Origin: HGM11501 sp045123995
GTDB taxonomy: Bacteria > Bacillota > Clostridia > CAKSNL01 > HGM11501
Assembly (NCBI GenBank): GCA_045123995.1
Contig: JBGVKY010000012.1
Coordinates: forward strand, 62,001 to 126,000
DNA length: 64,000 nucleotides
Direction of reading: 5' to 3'
In this document: one piece after another, positions 40,543-49,067 of the stretch
How the letters are laid out: every line of letters starts with the position of its first letter
How positions within the stretch are numbered: position 1 is the stretch's first letter
Program-made: the position numbers and the translations under genes
Notes under the pieces: generated by a model
Told to the model about the DNA's origin: nothing
Database searches by the model: none
The model's input: the letters and a program-made list of their open reading frames with translations, nothing else

Positions 40543-40619
40543 GTTTCCGTAGCTCAGATGGATAGAGCGACCGCCTCCTAAGCGGTAGGTCGGGTGTTCG
40601 AATCACCTCGGGAACGCCA
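40543..40619 (+). tRNA. tRNA-Arg (anticodon CCU)
   Basis: 77 nt, full cloverleaf. Acceptor GTTTCCG pairs with CGGGAAC. The anticodon stem ACCGC/GCGGT encloses loop CTCCTAA with anticodon CCT, reading AGG codons. The T-arm has TTCGAAT and CCA is encoded. A terminator follows at once. AGG is common in the right part of this window. The last 20 bases recur at 40744-40764. Confidence 0.96.
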
Positions 40620-40620
40620 A
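40600..40620 (+). repeat. First copy of 21-bp direct repeat (tRNA 3' end)
   Basis: The last part of the T-arm, acceptor and CCA of tRNA-Arg plus one base; identical to 40744-40764. tRNA 3' ends are the usual attachment sites of tyrosine-recombinase elements. Confidence 0.75.
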
Positions 40621-40621
40621 T

Positions 40622-40649
40622 AAAAAAGCACCCGTAAGGGTGTTTTTTT
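40622..40649 (+). terminator. tRNA-Arg terminator
   Basis: GCACCC, GTAA loop, GGGTGT, with A-run before and seven T after. Confidence 0.88.
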
Positions 40650-40743
40650 CTTGGCAAAATAAAAAGTGATTCGGACTTGTCCGAGGCAATTTTTGCTCCG
40701 GAGGAGAAAAATGCCGGGGTACAGGACTTTTAAGTCCTGTATA

Positions 40744-40764
40744 GAATCACCTCGGGAACGCCAA
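40744..40764 (+). repeat. Second copy of 21-bp tRNA 3'-end repeat (att relic candidate)
   Basis: Exact copy of 40600-40620 without the rest of the tRNA. It is followed by its own A-run/hairpin terminator, as the real tRNA is. The 123 nt between the copies hold several hairpins (for example ACAGGACTT/AAGTCCTGT at about 40721-40741) and no gene. It may be a left-over of integration and excision of a mobile element, or a decayed tandem tRNA. Confidence 0.65.
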
Positions 40765-40765
40765 G

Positions 40766-40794
40766 AAAAAAAGCCGCCATTGGGCGGTTTTTTT
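40766..40794. terminator. Bidirectional terminator near MBL gene end
   Basis: CCGCC (40774-40778), ATTG loop, GGCGG (40783-40787), with A-run and T-run flanks; it also suits the minus-strand MBL/TPR operon. Confidence 0.85.
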
Positions 40795-40801
40795 GTTTTA
40801 A

Positions 40802-41650
40802 CTATTCTTTTAACATACAATCTATAATATAGCCTGCATTTAAATAAAATGCTTTTTCAGGTTGGATTTTTCTTGTTTCTTCTGTGTAGAAATTTTCTTT
40901 AAGGATAGCAATAAGCTCGTCCTTATTCATTCCTTTATTTGCCGCATCTTTTAAGGCTTTTCTTGTTTCTTCGTGACTCTTTTTACTTAATTCAAAGTAA
41001 GCTTTGCATTTTTCTTTTCCCGAAAGAAGATAGCCGTGGGGAAGAAGCATCGCCTCTATATCCAGCTTTTCCGCTCTTTTAATGGACTCTATTGTCTTGC
41101 CATAGCTTATAAGACAACAGGGGTTGACCAAGGTTTGGGAAAGGGGAACACCTAAGGTTTCCGCGGCAATTAAAAGCTTTTTTTCGGGAGAATAGTAAGA
41201 AAAACAGCATTTTGTATGGCCCGATGAATCTATTGCCACAAGGGACATATCTCCCAAATCTATTTTCTCGCCGGGTTTTAAGGGAATATCAGTTATAAGC
41301 TCATCTGTTAAATCTTCATAGCCGGTAATCCCGAAACCCTTTGCTGCAAAATCGGTCATTTCACGGATTAGTTTTTTTGCACCGGGACGGGTGAAAACAT
41401 AAGCGGCATATTCAGAGGAAACCACTTTAGCCTCCGGAAAAACTCTTTTGAAAAAGGGAGATCCTCCCGCATGGTCATAGTGGGAGTGGGTTAAAATAAT
41501 ATAATCAAGATGATTTATGTGTTTTTTAAGTTCTTCTGCGTTTTCTTTGGCACAGCAGGAAAAACCCGAATCTATTAAAGCATGGTGTGTCTTTGTGGAA
41601 AGAAGAAAAAATTCTCCTCCGCCCATACCGAATTTTTTAATTTCGTACAT
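40802..41650 (-). CDS. Metallo-beta-lactamase fold hydrolase
   Basis: 282-residue cytoplasmic MBL-fold protein. The metal motif THSHYDHAGG (HxHxDH) is near residue 57 and SSGHTKCCFSYYSP near 145; a third His is probably in LLPHGYLLSG near 205. The C-terminus is helical. This resembles the general glyoxalase-II/hydrolase group; the substrate is unknown. It shares one base with the preceding TPR gene (stop/start overlap), forming a two-gene operon. Confidence 0.9.
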   Translation of the reverse strand: MYEIKKFGMGGGEFFLLSTKTHHALIDSGFSCCAKENAEELKKHINHLDYIILTHSHYDHAGGSPFFKRVFPEAKVVSSEYAAYVFTRPGAKKLIREMTDFAAKGFGITGYEDLTDELITDIPLKPGEKIDLGDMSLVAIDSSGHTKCCFSYYSPEKKLLIAAETLGVPLSQTLVNPCCLISYGKTIESIKRAEKLDIEAMLLPHGYLLSGKEKCKAYFELSKKSHEETRKALKDAANKGMNKDELIAILKENFYTEETRKIQPEKAFYLNAGYIIDCMLKE

Positions 41651-42474
41651 CAGATTTCTCCTTTGAGTGAATTTAATTTAGCTTCTACGGTATCTTTTGA
41701 AATTGCTGCAAGGGAAGAAAATTTGAAAGTTAAAGCCTTTTCAAGATTTTCTATCGCCTCGTTTTTTTTGCCTTCCCGCTCTAAGCAAAGAGCATAGTTA
41801 TAGTAAATGACAGGGAAAGTTGTACCCTTTTCCATGATTTTTTCATAGAGAGCCAAAGCTTCCTTAAATTCCCCTCTGTAATAGTGGGAAAGAGCCATGT
41901 TATCCATGATTGAGACATCGTCTTCGTTATATTCCATAGCTTCTTTGTTGAATTCATAAGCTTCGTCAAATTTTCCGTTTTCCATCAAGATAAAGCCTAC
42001 ATGGCTGTAGGTCTGGGAGTCTTTTGCAACTTCGTGAGCATCCATAAAGGATTTTTCAGCCATTACTCTGTCCCCGGATTTCCACAAGTAGAGACCTTTG
42101 GTGGTGTATAAGGCACGTTTCTGGGAGGGAGTGAAATCCTTTTTCTTTTCAATCATGAAAAGGGCGTCTTTGCATTTATCCATATAGCCATAGCGAAGAT
42201 AAGCATAGGGGGCATAAATAAGAGAGTCGGGATTTAATCTTTTCTGCTTTATCGCCTTATCGTAAAGGGAGATGCCTTTTTCAATTTCTCCCTTTTTTAT
42301 GGCCTTTGTGCCTTTTATCATGAGAATATCACCTCTCATGACAAAGGATAAGTAAATAATCGCAAAAAAAAGACCTACAAGACTTCCTAAAAACTGCATA
42401 TCGTAGGAGTCGCCCACTTGTCCGCCGATCAGAACCATTAAAATGGGAATACCGTAATTTATAAAAACTTTCAT
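41650..42474 (-). CDS. Membrane-anchored TPR-repeat protein
   Basis: 274 residues. An N-terminal hydrophobic segment (two short helices, about 8-48) is followed by about five TPR units from residue ~55 to 260, for example GEIEKGISLYDKAIKQKRLNPDSL, and EFKEALALYEKIMEKGTTFPVIYYNYAL. Such proteins scaffold complexes at the membrane. It starts at ATG 42474 with AAGGAG upstream and is co-transcribed with the MBL gene. No specific function recognised. Confidence 0.88.
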   Translation of the reverse strand: MKVFINYGIPILMVLIGGQVGDSYDMQFLGSLVGLFFAIIYLSFVMRGDILMIKGTKAIKKGEIEKGISLYDKAIKQKRLNPDSLIYAPYAYLRYGYMDKCKDALFMIEKKKDFTPSQKRALYTTKGLYLWKSGDRVMAEKSFMDAHEVAKDSQTYSHVGFILMENGKFDEAYEFNKEAMEYNEDDVSIMDNMALSHYYRGEFKEALALYEKIMEKGTTFPVIYYNYALCLEREGKKNEAIENLEKALTFKFSSLAAISKDTVEAKLNSLKGEI

Positions 42475-42507
42475 ATGTATTTTCTCCTTGTTTTTACTGT
42501 ATGATAC

Positions 42508-42536
42508 ATTATATATGAATTGGAATATTATTGCAA
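42508..42536 (-). promoter_or_regulatory. Promoter of the TPR/MBL operon
   Basis: Minus-strand TTGCAA (plus 42531-42536), 17-nt spacer, TATAAT (plus 42508-42513). Confidence 0.75.
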
Positions 42537-42583
42537 TAGTTCCTATTGAAAAAAACTTTTTTTTATGTTAAAATGAGCTTAAT

Positions 42584-42781
42584 TCAATCTTCCTTTTCCA
42601 TAAGAGGAATTTTTTCCGAGACAAAAAGGAACCCCAGCATTAAAAGGAGCTCCTTATCTTCACAACCGTCACCGATTAAAAATAAAATAAGACCTAAAAG
42701 GATTAAGTCGTCCTTTTTGGCGTTTTTAAGTAAATCGGGCAGGTTTAAATTCGGCTTTTCGCTGAAGTACCTTTTTGTCAT
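42584..42781 (-). CDS. Unknown small protein (65 aa)
   Basis: Starts MTKRYFSEKPNLNLPDLLKN. The middle is hydrophobic (LILLGLILFLIGDG, about residues 27-40, then LLLMLGFLFV), so it probably associates with membrane. The last gene of a three-gene run with 1-nt spacing to the preceding gene. No family recognised; conservation of the run would be the evidence for function. Confidence 0.62.
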   Translation of the reverse strand: MTKRYFSEKPNLNLPDLLKNAKKDDLILLGLILFLIGDGCEDKELLLMLGFLFVSEKIPLMEKED

Positions 42782-42782
42782 A

Positions 42783-43142
42783 TTAAAACAGCTCCTTTAA
42801 AAGATCCGAATCTTTAAGGCCGGTGAGCATTTTGTAAACTTTGAAAAACTTGAGCATGGAATCTAAGTTCTTGTTTCTGGTTTCGGATAAATAGGGCTTC
42901 AAGGCGGAAAGTAAGGTCACCTTCGGGTCTTTATCTGATAAAGACTCATCATATAAGGTCTTTAGCCTCATTATTTTGTTTATATCCAAAAATGAATCGG
43001 AGAAATTTGTGCTTTCTCCCGAATCAGCAGGGGAAGAGTCCCCCGACAAATTAAGGGATTTCATAATTTCAGATATTTTATTTCCTGCTTCAGGGTCACT
43101 TAAGAGATTATCCAATGCTTCTGAAATATTTAAATCAGCCAT
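42783..43142 (-). CDS. Unknown acidic helical protein (119 aa)
   Basis: No recognised domain. An N-terminal helix (DLNISEALDNLLSDPEAGNKISEIMKSL), a Ser-rich linker (about 30-48), then helical segments with conserved-looking KPYLSETRNKNLDSMLKFFKVYKML near the C-terminus. Its ATG overlaps the stop of the upstream gene by one base, so they are coupled. Similar helix-linker-helix small proteins occur in clostridial sporulation-associated operons, but that is only a suggestion. Confidence 0.68.
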   Translation of the reverse strand: MADLNISEALDNLLSDPEAGNKISEIMKSLNLSGDSSPADSGESTNFSDSFLDINKIMRLKTLYDESLSDKDPKVTLLSALKPYLSETRNKNLDSMLKFFKVYKMLTGLKDSDLLKELF

Positions 43143-43372
43143 TAAATCATCCCCTTAATCTTTGATAAAAGGGAGGGATTTCCCTTTATTTTATCAATAA
43201 GGGCGTTTTTCTCTTTATCGCTCATGGAAGAAACTTTTTTTAAAAGCTCTTCTTTATTTCCGCCAGAAAGTCGGGAAATAAGCTTTTCGCCCTCTGCCGA
43301 AGCGGCAAAGGAAGTTACTTTTTTAATGACATCCGGGTCTAAAGATTTTAAGAAATTTTCAAACTCATTCAT
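43142..43372 (-). CDS. Unknown small helical protein (76 aa)
   Basis: The ATG at 43372 has AGGAAA about 8 nt upstream; the longer frame starting at 43453 has no ribosome site. Three predicted helices (NEFENFLKSLDPDVIKKVTSFA, GNKEELLKKVSSMSDKEKNALIDKI, NPSLLSKIKGMI), no cysteine, no membrane segment. First of three coupled small genes, divergent from the phosphodiesterase. Confidence 0.65.
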   Translation of the reverse strand: MNEFENFLKSLDPDVIKKVTSFAASAEGEKLISRLSGGNKEELLKKVSSMSDKEKNALIDKIKGNPSLLSKIKGMI

Positions 43373-43498
43373 TTTTAATTTCCTTTCCGGAATGGGATTT
43401 TTGGAATTGAGCTTCGGGAAAAGTATCCATTCCAATAATATGCGCTTTCCCATACTTATATTATGATTTTTAAGCTAAAGTGTTACGAGGAGGCAAAA

Positions 43499-43969
43499 AT
43501 GGAAAGAATTTTAGTAGTCTCAGATACCCACGGAAAAACTGATAATGTTATAAGACTTTTGGAAAACGTTCCTTTCACTAAGGTTTTTCATCTGGGAGAC
43601 CTGGTAAGGGATGCAATTTTGCTTCAAAAGGCTTTTCCGGACATAGAATTTCATTATGTAAGGGGAAATAATGACCCATACGGAGCACAGGACGAAAAAA
43701 CGGTGAAAATAGGGGATAATAAGATGCTCCTTTGCCACGGACATAATTATTCTGTAAGCTCAAGTCTTTTACGTCTTTCTTTGAGAGCGAAGGAAGCGGG
43801 AGCAAACCTTGCTCTTTTCGGACACACCCATCAGAAATTAAAGGAAGTTTGTGACGGCGTAACTTTATTTAATCCCGGGAGCACGTCAAGGCCAAGAGGG
43901 GGCAAAGCTTCTGCGGGGATTATCGAGATGGATTCGGGATACTTTGGAATCGCCCACTATGATTTTTGA
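43499..43969 (+). CDS. YfcE/MJ0936-type metallophosphoesterase
   Basis: 156 residues from ATG 43499 with AGGAGG 7 nt upstream (an earlier ATG at 43463 lacks a site). Calcineurin-like metal-binding motifs: SDTHGK (residues ~8-13), GDLV, GNND (near 60), CHGH and GHTHQ (near 110). Members are broad cyclic or mono-phosphodiesterases; the physiological substrate is unknown. It begins a plus-strand run with a small membrane protein, FHA protein, FtsW and PBP. Confidence 0.92.
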   Translation: MERILVVSDTHGKTDNVIRLLENVPFTKVFHLGDLVRDAILLQKAFPDIEFHYVRGNNDPYGAQDEKTVKIGDNKMLLCHGHNYSVSSSLLRLSLRAKEAGANLALFGHTHQKLKEVCDGVTLFNPGSTSRPRGGKASAGIIEMDSGYFGIAHYDF

Positions 43970-43982
43970 AAGGATGAAAAAA

Positions 43983-44135
43983 ATGAAGAAAAGTACAGGC
44001 CTGATAATTGCTTTTGCCCTTTTGGTTTTATATTTGGGGATAAGCGTTTCGCCCATTCCCTATAAGGGAATAATGCAACTTTTAATTATAGTAGGGATAG
44101 CTTTTTGCCTATCTAAAATCCTTAAGAAAAAATAA
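43983..44135 (+). CDS. Small membrane protein (50 aa)
   Basis: Two hydrophobic segments (about 6-21 and 29-44) separated by a short SPIPYKG turn, basic at both ends. The ATG at 43983 sits 9 nt after GAAAGG; the in-frame ATG at 43974 touches it and the one at 43944 overlaps the previous gene. It lies between the phosphodiesterase and the FHA gene, 12 nt before the latter, so it is likely part of the wall-synthesis operon. Confidence 0.65.
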   Translation: MKKSTGLIIAFALLVLYLGISVSPIPYKGIMQLLIIVGIAFCLSKILKKK

Positions 44136-44147
44136 GGAGATGATGGA

Positions 44148-44600
44148 ATGTTTTCTGTTTTATCGAAAATAATTTCAGCCATATTCGTTTTGATAATATA
44201 CTATTTTATTTTCATAATTGTCAAAATGATTTATCTTGATATAAGCGTGATGAAAAGGAAAAAAGCAGGACTTCCTGAGTACGAAGCTTATATAAAGCCC
44301 ATAAATCAGCCTCACGGAACAGACTTTACCTTAAAGGAGAGCTATCCCCTTTACGGAATGGATGTAATAGGCAGGGGGAAAGACTGCGAAATTAAAATAG
44401 ACGATAATTTTTTAAGTCACAATCACGCCAGAATATTTAAAGAAAAAGACGGCTTTTACTTAGAGGATTTAGACAGCACAAACGGAACCTTTTTAAACGG
44501 GAAAGAGCTTTCGGATGAAGCAGTGGAGCTTCTTGACGGGGACCGTATCTGCATAGGACAGGTGGAATTTGTGTTCCTCTTTCCGAAGGTGGAAGAATGA
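44148..44600 (+). CDS. Membrane-anchored FHA-domain protein
   Basis: 150 residues. An N-terminal membrane helix (about 5-28) is followed by a cytoplasmic FHA domain (about 63-145) with the phosphothreonine-binding signatures MDVIGRGKDCEIKIDD, LSHNHARIF and DLDSTNGTFLNG. FHA proteins with one helix encoded before ftsW/rodA and a class B PBP are typical of Gram-positive wall clusters, where a Ser/Thr kinase phosphorylates partners. The kinase is not in the window. Its stop overlaps ftsW by 4 nt. Confidence 0.92.
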   Translation: MFSVLSKIISAIFVLIIYYFIFIIVKMIYLDISVMKRKKAGLPEYEAYIKPINQPHGTDFTLKESYPLYGMDVIGRGKDCEIKIDDNFLSHNHARIFKEKDGFYLEDLDSTNGTFLNGKELSDEAVELLDGDRICIGQVEFVFLFPKVEE

Positions 44601-45838
44601 AGCGGGCAGGCTTAAAAGGCACAAAGCCCCTCCTTTTACTGTGCCTTTTAAATGTTTTGGGATTTATGCTTTTATCCTTTGGGGAGGAAAGTCTGATTGA
44701 CGGCTTAAAGACCCTTACAACGGGGATTTTGTTCGTTACGCTCATGATTATAGGTCTTTGCCTGATCAAGCTTCTTGATATGGGAGATTACTTTCTTTTT
44801 ATGCCGGTAACGGCTCTTTTGTCCGTGGGTCTTTTAATGCTTACAAGAATAGATTCTGCCCTTGGTGACAGGCAGATGGTATGGTTTCTAATTTCTCTCT
44901 TTATCTATTTTGTGTCCTATTTTTTATATAGTTTGATAAAGGGAAAGGAAAAGCTTTTCTTTCTCTATGCCCTTTTATCCATTGGACTTTTTATTGCAAC
45001 ATTGGTATTCGGCACCACCTTAAACGGTGCTAAAAACTGGATTTATATTAAAAATCAGGGATTTCAGCCTTCGGAATTTATAAGAATTTTATTTGTACTT
45101 GCCTTAGCTGCCCTTTTGGAAAAAAGGAGCGGAGGCAAAATCATGCAGACGGAAATGAGAAAAAGTCTGGCAATAATGGTTTATGCGTACATAAACATAG
45201 GATTTCTGGTAATCCAGAGAGAATGGGGAATTGCCGTTTTGTTTTTCCTTATCTATATCTCTCTTTTCTTTGTTTTCGGGAAGAGACAGAGCCTTATTTT
45301 ATTGAACGGTTTAATCGCTTCTCTGGGGCTTTATCTGGGATATAAGTTTCTTTATCACATCAAGGTTCGTGTTTCTATATGGCTTGACCCATTTTCAGAC
45401 CCCTCGGGCAAAGGATATCAGATTGTGCAGTCTTTGATTGCAATGGCGTCAGGTGGTTTTACGGGAAAAGGTTTGGGTAACGGAAGCCCCGAATATGTAC
45501 CTTTTGTGGAGTCGGACTTTATATTTTCCGCAATTTGTGAGGAATTTGGTATCCTTGGTGGAATTTCCGTTATTCTACTTTACTTTATACTGGTGTACCG
45601 TGCCTTTAAGATCGCACTGTCTGTCAGAAATTCCTTTGATAAAAAAGTGGCAGTGGGACTTTCTTCCATGATAGCCTTCCAGACCTTTATAATTTTAGGT
45701 GGCGTTATAAAATTTATTCCCTTAACGGGAATAACCCTGCCCTTTATAAGCTACGGCGGCTCTTCCATGGTCACAAGCTTCATGGCACTTGGTATACTTC
45801 AGGCAATATCTAAAAAGGAGGATGATGTAATTGAATAG
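44597..45838 (+). CDS. FtsW/RodA/SpoVE-type peptidoglycan glycosyltransferase
   Basis: SEDS-family membrane polymerase of peptidoglycan glycan strands, 413 residues with about 10 helices. Conserved segments: GAKNWIYIKNQGFQPSEFIRI near residue 140, VIQREWGIAVLFF near 205 (with the catalytic-region Asp/Glu environment), the large loop with VRVSIWLDPFSDPSGKGYQIVQSL near 255 (WLDP motif with the essential Asp) and ITLPFISYGGSSMV near 375. The partner class B PBP overlaps by 8 nt. Whether it serves division, elongation or the spore cortex is not decidable, though the FHA-SEDS-PBP order is the general housekeeping one. Confidence 0.94.
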   Translation: MKRAGLKGTKPLLLLCLLNVLGFMLLSFGEESLIDGLKTLTTGILFVTLMIIGLCLIKLLDMGDYFLFMPVTALLSVGLLMLTRIDSALGDRQMVWFLISLFIYFVSYFLYSLIKGKEKLFFLYALLSIGLFIATLVFGTTLNGAKNWIYIKNQGFQPSEFIRILFVLALAALLEKRSGGKIMQTEMRKSLAIMVYAYINIGFLVIQREWGIAVLFFLIYISLFFVFGKRQSLILLNGLIASLGLYLGYKFLYHIKVRVSIWLDPFSDPSGKGYQIVQSLIAMASGGFTGKGLGNGSPEYVPFVESDFIFSAICEEFGILGGISVILLYFILVYRAFKIALSVRNSFDKKVAVGLSSMIAFQTFIILGGVIKFIPLTGITLPFISYGGSSMVTSFMALGILQAISKKEDDVIE

Positions 45839-47222
45839 AAAAATCATTCTCTTATTAACTTTAATCTGTGTGCTTTTTCTGTCGCTGGCAGTCTACCTTT
45901 CGGTTTTTGGCATAACGGATGCAAAGGAGCTTGAAAAAAGCGTATATAATCAAAGGCTTTATGACATGGAGAAGGGAATAGAGAGAGGGAAAATACTGGA
46001 CAAAAACGGAGTTGTCCTGGCAGAAAGCAAAAAAAAGGACGGAAGCTTTGTAAGAGAATATCCTTACGGTAAATTATATACCCACGTTATAGGGTACAGC
46101 TCCAAGTTGTATGGAAAAAGCAAAATAGAGCTTTCTTTTAATGATTATCTTACGGGGGATAACGAAATAGGAGCAGCGCTTAATATTGCTTCGGCAGTAA
46201 CCGGCGGTGGAAAAAGCGGTTTTGACGTTACCTTAACCATTGACCATAAACTGCAAAGCTATGCCTCTGACCTGCTTTCGGGAAGAAACGGAAGCATAAT
46301 TTTACTGGATGCAAAAAGCGGAGCCGTGAGAGCTATGGTATCAAATCCTACTTTCGATCCGTCGGAGGAATATCTTACTTCCCACTGGGAGGAACTTACG
46401 GAAAGAGAAGATTCTCCTTTCCTTTCAAGAGCCACAGGAGGGCTTTATGCCCCCGGATCTACCTGGAAGATAATAACAGCAGCGGCGGCTCTTTCGGGTG
46501 GCTTTGAAAATGAAATTTTCGATGATCAGGGGAAAATTATCCTTGGAGGAAGAGAATATATAAATTCAAAGGAAAAAGCTTTCGGAGAAATAGATTTATA
46601 TAAGGCTTTTGCCCTGTCCAGTAACGTGGTTTTTGCAAAGCTTGGAAGCACCATGGGAAAAGAGGGGCTTTCTATATATGAAGATTTTCTCCTTGGAAAA
46701 CAAATTGGTTTTGATATACCGCTTGAAGAAAGTTTTTTATCCGACAGAATTTCTAAAATGTCCGAAGCTGACATAGCCTCCACTTCCATAGGACAGGGAA
46801 AGCTTATGGTAACACCACTGTATATGACGCTTGTGGCATCGGCAATTGCAAATAATGGCGAAATTATAAAGCCCTATCTGGCGGAGTCCATCGACAAAGG
46901 AGAATTTAACGTATATAAAGCCAAAAGAAAGGTTTTAAAAAGAGCAATTTCAGAAGAAGATGCAGAAAAAATCAAAGAAATGATGCGCCTTTGCGTTACG
47001 GAAGGGACCGGTCAGGCTGCAAACTTAAAAGCCATAGAGGTTTACGGAAAAACAGGGACTGCCCAGAATGAAAGGGAAAAAAGCCATGACTGGTTTATTG
47101 GCTTTGGAGAAAACGAAGAGGGCGAAAAAAGCGTGGTTTGTGTTTTGCTGGAGTATGGCGGAGTCGGAAGCTCCGAGGCAACTTACATGGCAGGAAAAAT
47201 GCTTAATTATTCTTTGAATTAA
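45831..47222 (+). CDS. Class B penicillin-binding protein (transpeptidase)
   Basis: 463 residues, TTG start with AGGAGG 8 nt upstream. N-terminal helix (about 5-25), a short linker domain, and the transpeptidase domain from about residue 125. Active-site motifs are S210-T-W-K213, S263-S-N265 and KTGTA near residue 407. It lacks the long pedestal and PASTA repeats of PBP2/PBP2x, resembling PbpA of the rodA-pbpA cluster of Gram-positive bacteria. It acts outside the membrane with the SEDS polymerase encoded just upstream. A terminator follows. Confidence 0.94.
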   Translation: MNRKIILLLTLICVLFLSLAVYLSVFGITDAKELEKSVYNQRLYDMEKGIERGKILDKNGVVLAESKKKDGSFVREYPYGKLYTHVIGYSSKLYGKSKIELSFNDYLTGDNEIGAALNIASAVTGGGKSGFDVTLTIDHKLQSYASDLLSGRNGSIILLDAKSGAVRAMVSNPTFDPSEEYLTSHWEELTEREDSPFLSRATGGLYAPGSTWKIITAAAALSGGFENEIFDDQGKIILGGREYINSKEKAFGEIDLYKAFALSSNVVFAKLGSTMGKEGLSIYEDFLLGKQIGFDIPLEESFLSDRISKMSEADIASTSIGQGKLMVTPLYMTLVASAIANNGEIIKPYLAESIDKGEFNVYKAKRKVLKRAISEEDAEKIKEMMRLCVTEGTGQAANLKAIEVYGKTGTAQNEREKSHDWFIGFGENEEGEKSVVCVLLEYGGVGSSEATYMAGKMLNYSLN

Positions 47223-47251
47223 AAGGTCGCATACGCGGCCTTTTTGTTTTT
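47223..47251 (+). terminator. Terminator of the FHA-FtsW-PBP operon
   Basis: AAAAGGTCGC, ATAC loop, GCGGCCTTTTT (one G-T pair). Confidence 0.85.
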
Positions 47252-47277
47252 CAAAAGAAAAACTCATAATTTTATGT

Positions 47278-47305
47278 TTGACTTAATAGATAAATATGGT
47301 ATAAT
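47278..47305 (+). promoter_or_regulatory. Promoter of RNase J gene
   Basis: TTGACT (47278-47283), 16-nt spacer, TATAAT (47300-47305). Confidence 0.75.
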
Positions 47306-47372
47306 AGTATATGGATTTGGTGTTCGGAAATATATAAGGGGTGCCATCCCTTGAAAAGAAAGAGGTGAAAAA

Positions 47373-49067
47373 GTGGCGAAAAAACAAAAACTGAAGATTA
47401 TTCCTCTGGGCGGCATGAATGAAATCGGTAAAAATCTCACTGTTTTTGAATACGGTGACGAAATAGTCGTTCTGGATTGCGGAATGACTTTCCCCGATGA
47501 GGAAATGTTGGGAGTTGACCTTGTGATTCCTGACATGTCTTATCTTGTTAATAACAGGGACAAGATAAAGGCTGTTCTTCTTACCCACGGACATGAAGAC
47601 CATATTGGCAGTCTTCCATATTTTTTACGGGCTATGAGTAATGTTCCTATTTTCGGAAGCCGTATGACCATAGGATTGGTCGAACACAAGCTTAAAGAAC
47701 ACGGAATACTCTCGGTAGCTAAGTTAAACTCGGTCAAAGCAGGAGATACCATAAGGCTTGGAAATAATTTCAGAGCGGAATTTATAAGAGTAAACCACTC
47801 AATTGCAGATTCTTTCGGTATAGCCTTATATACGCCTGCAGGTACGGTGGTTCACACAGGAGACTTCAAGGTAGATACCACTCCCATTGACGGGGAGATG
47901 ATTGACCTTGCACGTTTTGGTGCTTTGGGTCATTCGGGAGTACTTGCTTTAATGACCGACTCCACAAATGTGGAAAGACAGGGCTTTACCATGTCCGAAA
48001 GAACGGTAGGACAGAAATTTGATGAGATTTTTGCATCCCATCCCAGACAGAGAATAATTGTTGCGACATTCGCATCAAATGTTCACAGAGTTCAGCAGAT
48101 TATAGATGCTGCAATCAAAACAAAAAGAAAGGTTGCGATTTCAGGCCGCAGTATGCAAAATGTGGTTGAGGTTGCAATAGAAAACGGTTATATGCGTGTA
48201 CCTAAGGGCCTTATTATAGGTATCGAAGAGGTGCACAAGTATAAAAATCATCAGCTTGTAATTATAACCACGGGAAGCCAGGGCGAGCCTATGAGTGCTC
48301 TTACCAGAATGGCATTTTCCGACCACAAGCAGGTGGAAATCGGAAACGGCGACTTAGTAATTATTTCAGCATCACCAATTCCGGGCAACGAAAAGACGAT
48401 TTCCAAGGTTATAAATGAGTTATTCAAAAAAGGAGCCGAGGTTATATATAAGGCTCTGGCAGAGGTTCATGTTTCAGGCCATGCCTGTCAGGAAGAACTT
48501 AAAATAATTCTGGGTCTTGTAAAACCCAGATACTACATTCCCGCTCACGGAGAGTACAGACACTTAGCTACCAGCGCAAAGCTCGGTATAGCATCGGGAG
48601 TAAAGGAAAAAAACACCTTTATATTAAATCTGGGTGATGTACTTGAATTAAACCGCGAAAGTGCAGCGGTTACAGGAACCGTGCAGGCAGGTGCTATTTT
48701 AATCGACGGTTACGGTGTGGGTGATGTAGGTAATGTTGTTTTGAGAGACAGAAAACATCTTGCCGAAGACGGAATTATCGTTGTGGTACTTTCGTTAAAT
48801 GCCAAAAGCGGCAAAATTATGGGCGGCCCTGAGGTTGTATCCCGTGGCTTTGTGTACGTCAAGGAATCGGAGCAGCTAATTGAAGGAATTAAGCAAGTAG
48901 CAACCTTTGCGGTTGAAGAAACTGTAAGACGAAATAAAAAGCCGGGAGTTGATTGGCCTGCTATAAAAAATGCAGTTAAAAATCAGATTGGCGAATTTTT
49001 ACACGAGACCACAAAAAGAAGACCAATGATTCTTCCGATTATAATGGAAGAGGGCAAAAATAAATAA
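47373..49067 (+). CDS. rnj: Ribonuclease J
   Basis: 5'-to-3' exo- and endoribonuclease in mRNA decay and rRNA maturation, 564 residues, GTG start with AGAGGTG upstream. The MBL core has THGHEDHIGSLPYF (HxHxDH, near residue 71) and HTGDFKVD near 165. The beta-CASP insertion starts around residue 205 (DSTNVERQGFTMSERTVG), and HVSGHACQEEL and IPAHGEYRHL (third His region) lie near 370-395. The C-terminal domain (from about 450) ends with the usual helical tail. Only one paralogue is in this window, with its own promoter and terminator. Confidence 0.96.
   Translation: MAKKQKLKIIPLGGMNEIGKNLTVFEYGDEIVVLDCGMTFPDEEMLGVDLVIPDMSYLVNNRDKIKAVLLTHGHEDHIGSLPYFLRAMSNVPIFGSRMTIGLVEHKLKEHGILSVAKLNSVKAGDTIRLGNNFRAEFIRVNHSIADSFGIALYTPAGTVVHTGDFKVDTTPIDGEMIDLARFGALGHSGVLALMTDSTNVERQGFTMSERTVGQKFDEIFASHPRQRIIVATFASNVHRVQQIIDAAIKTKRKVAISGRSMQNVVEVAIENGYMRVPKGLIIGIEEVHKYKNHQLVIITTGSQGEPMSALTRMAFSDHKQVEIGNGDLVIISASPIPGNEKTISKVINELFKKGAEVIYKALAEVHVSGHACQEELKIILGLVKPRYYIPAHGEYRHLATSAKLGIASGVKEKNTFILNLGDVLELNRESAAVTGTVQAGAILIDGYGVGDVGNVVLRDRKHLAEDGIIVVVLSLNAKSGKIMGGPEVVSRGFVYVKESEQLIEGIKQVATFAVEETVRRNKKPGVDWPAIKNAVKNQIGEFLHETTKRRPMILPIIMEEGKNK

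Noticed and set aside
40427..40820. Open frames on the minus strand across the tRNA-Arg region (76 and 80 codons)
   Set aside because: They run antisense through the tRNA and its duplicated end and terminators; their similarity to each other only reflects the 21-bp repeat.
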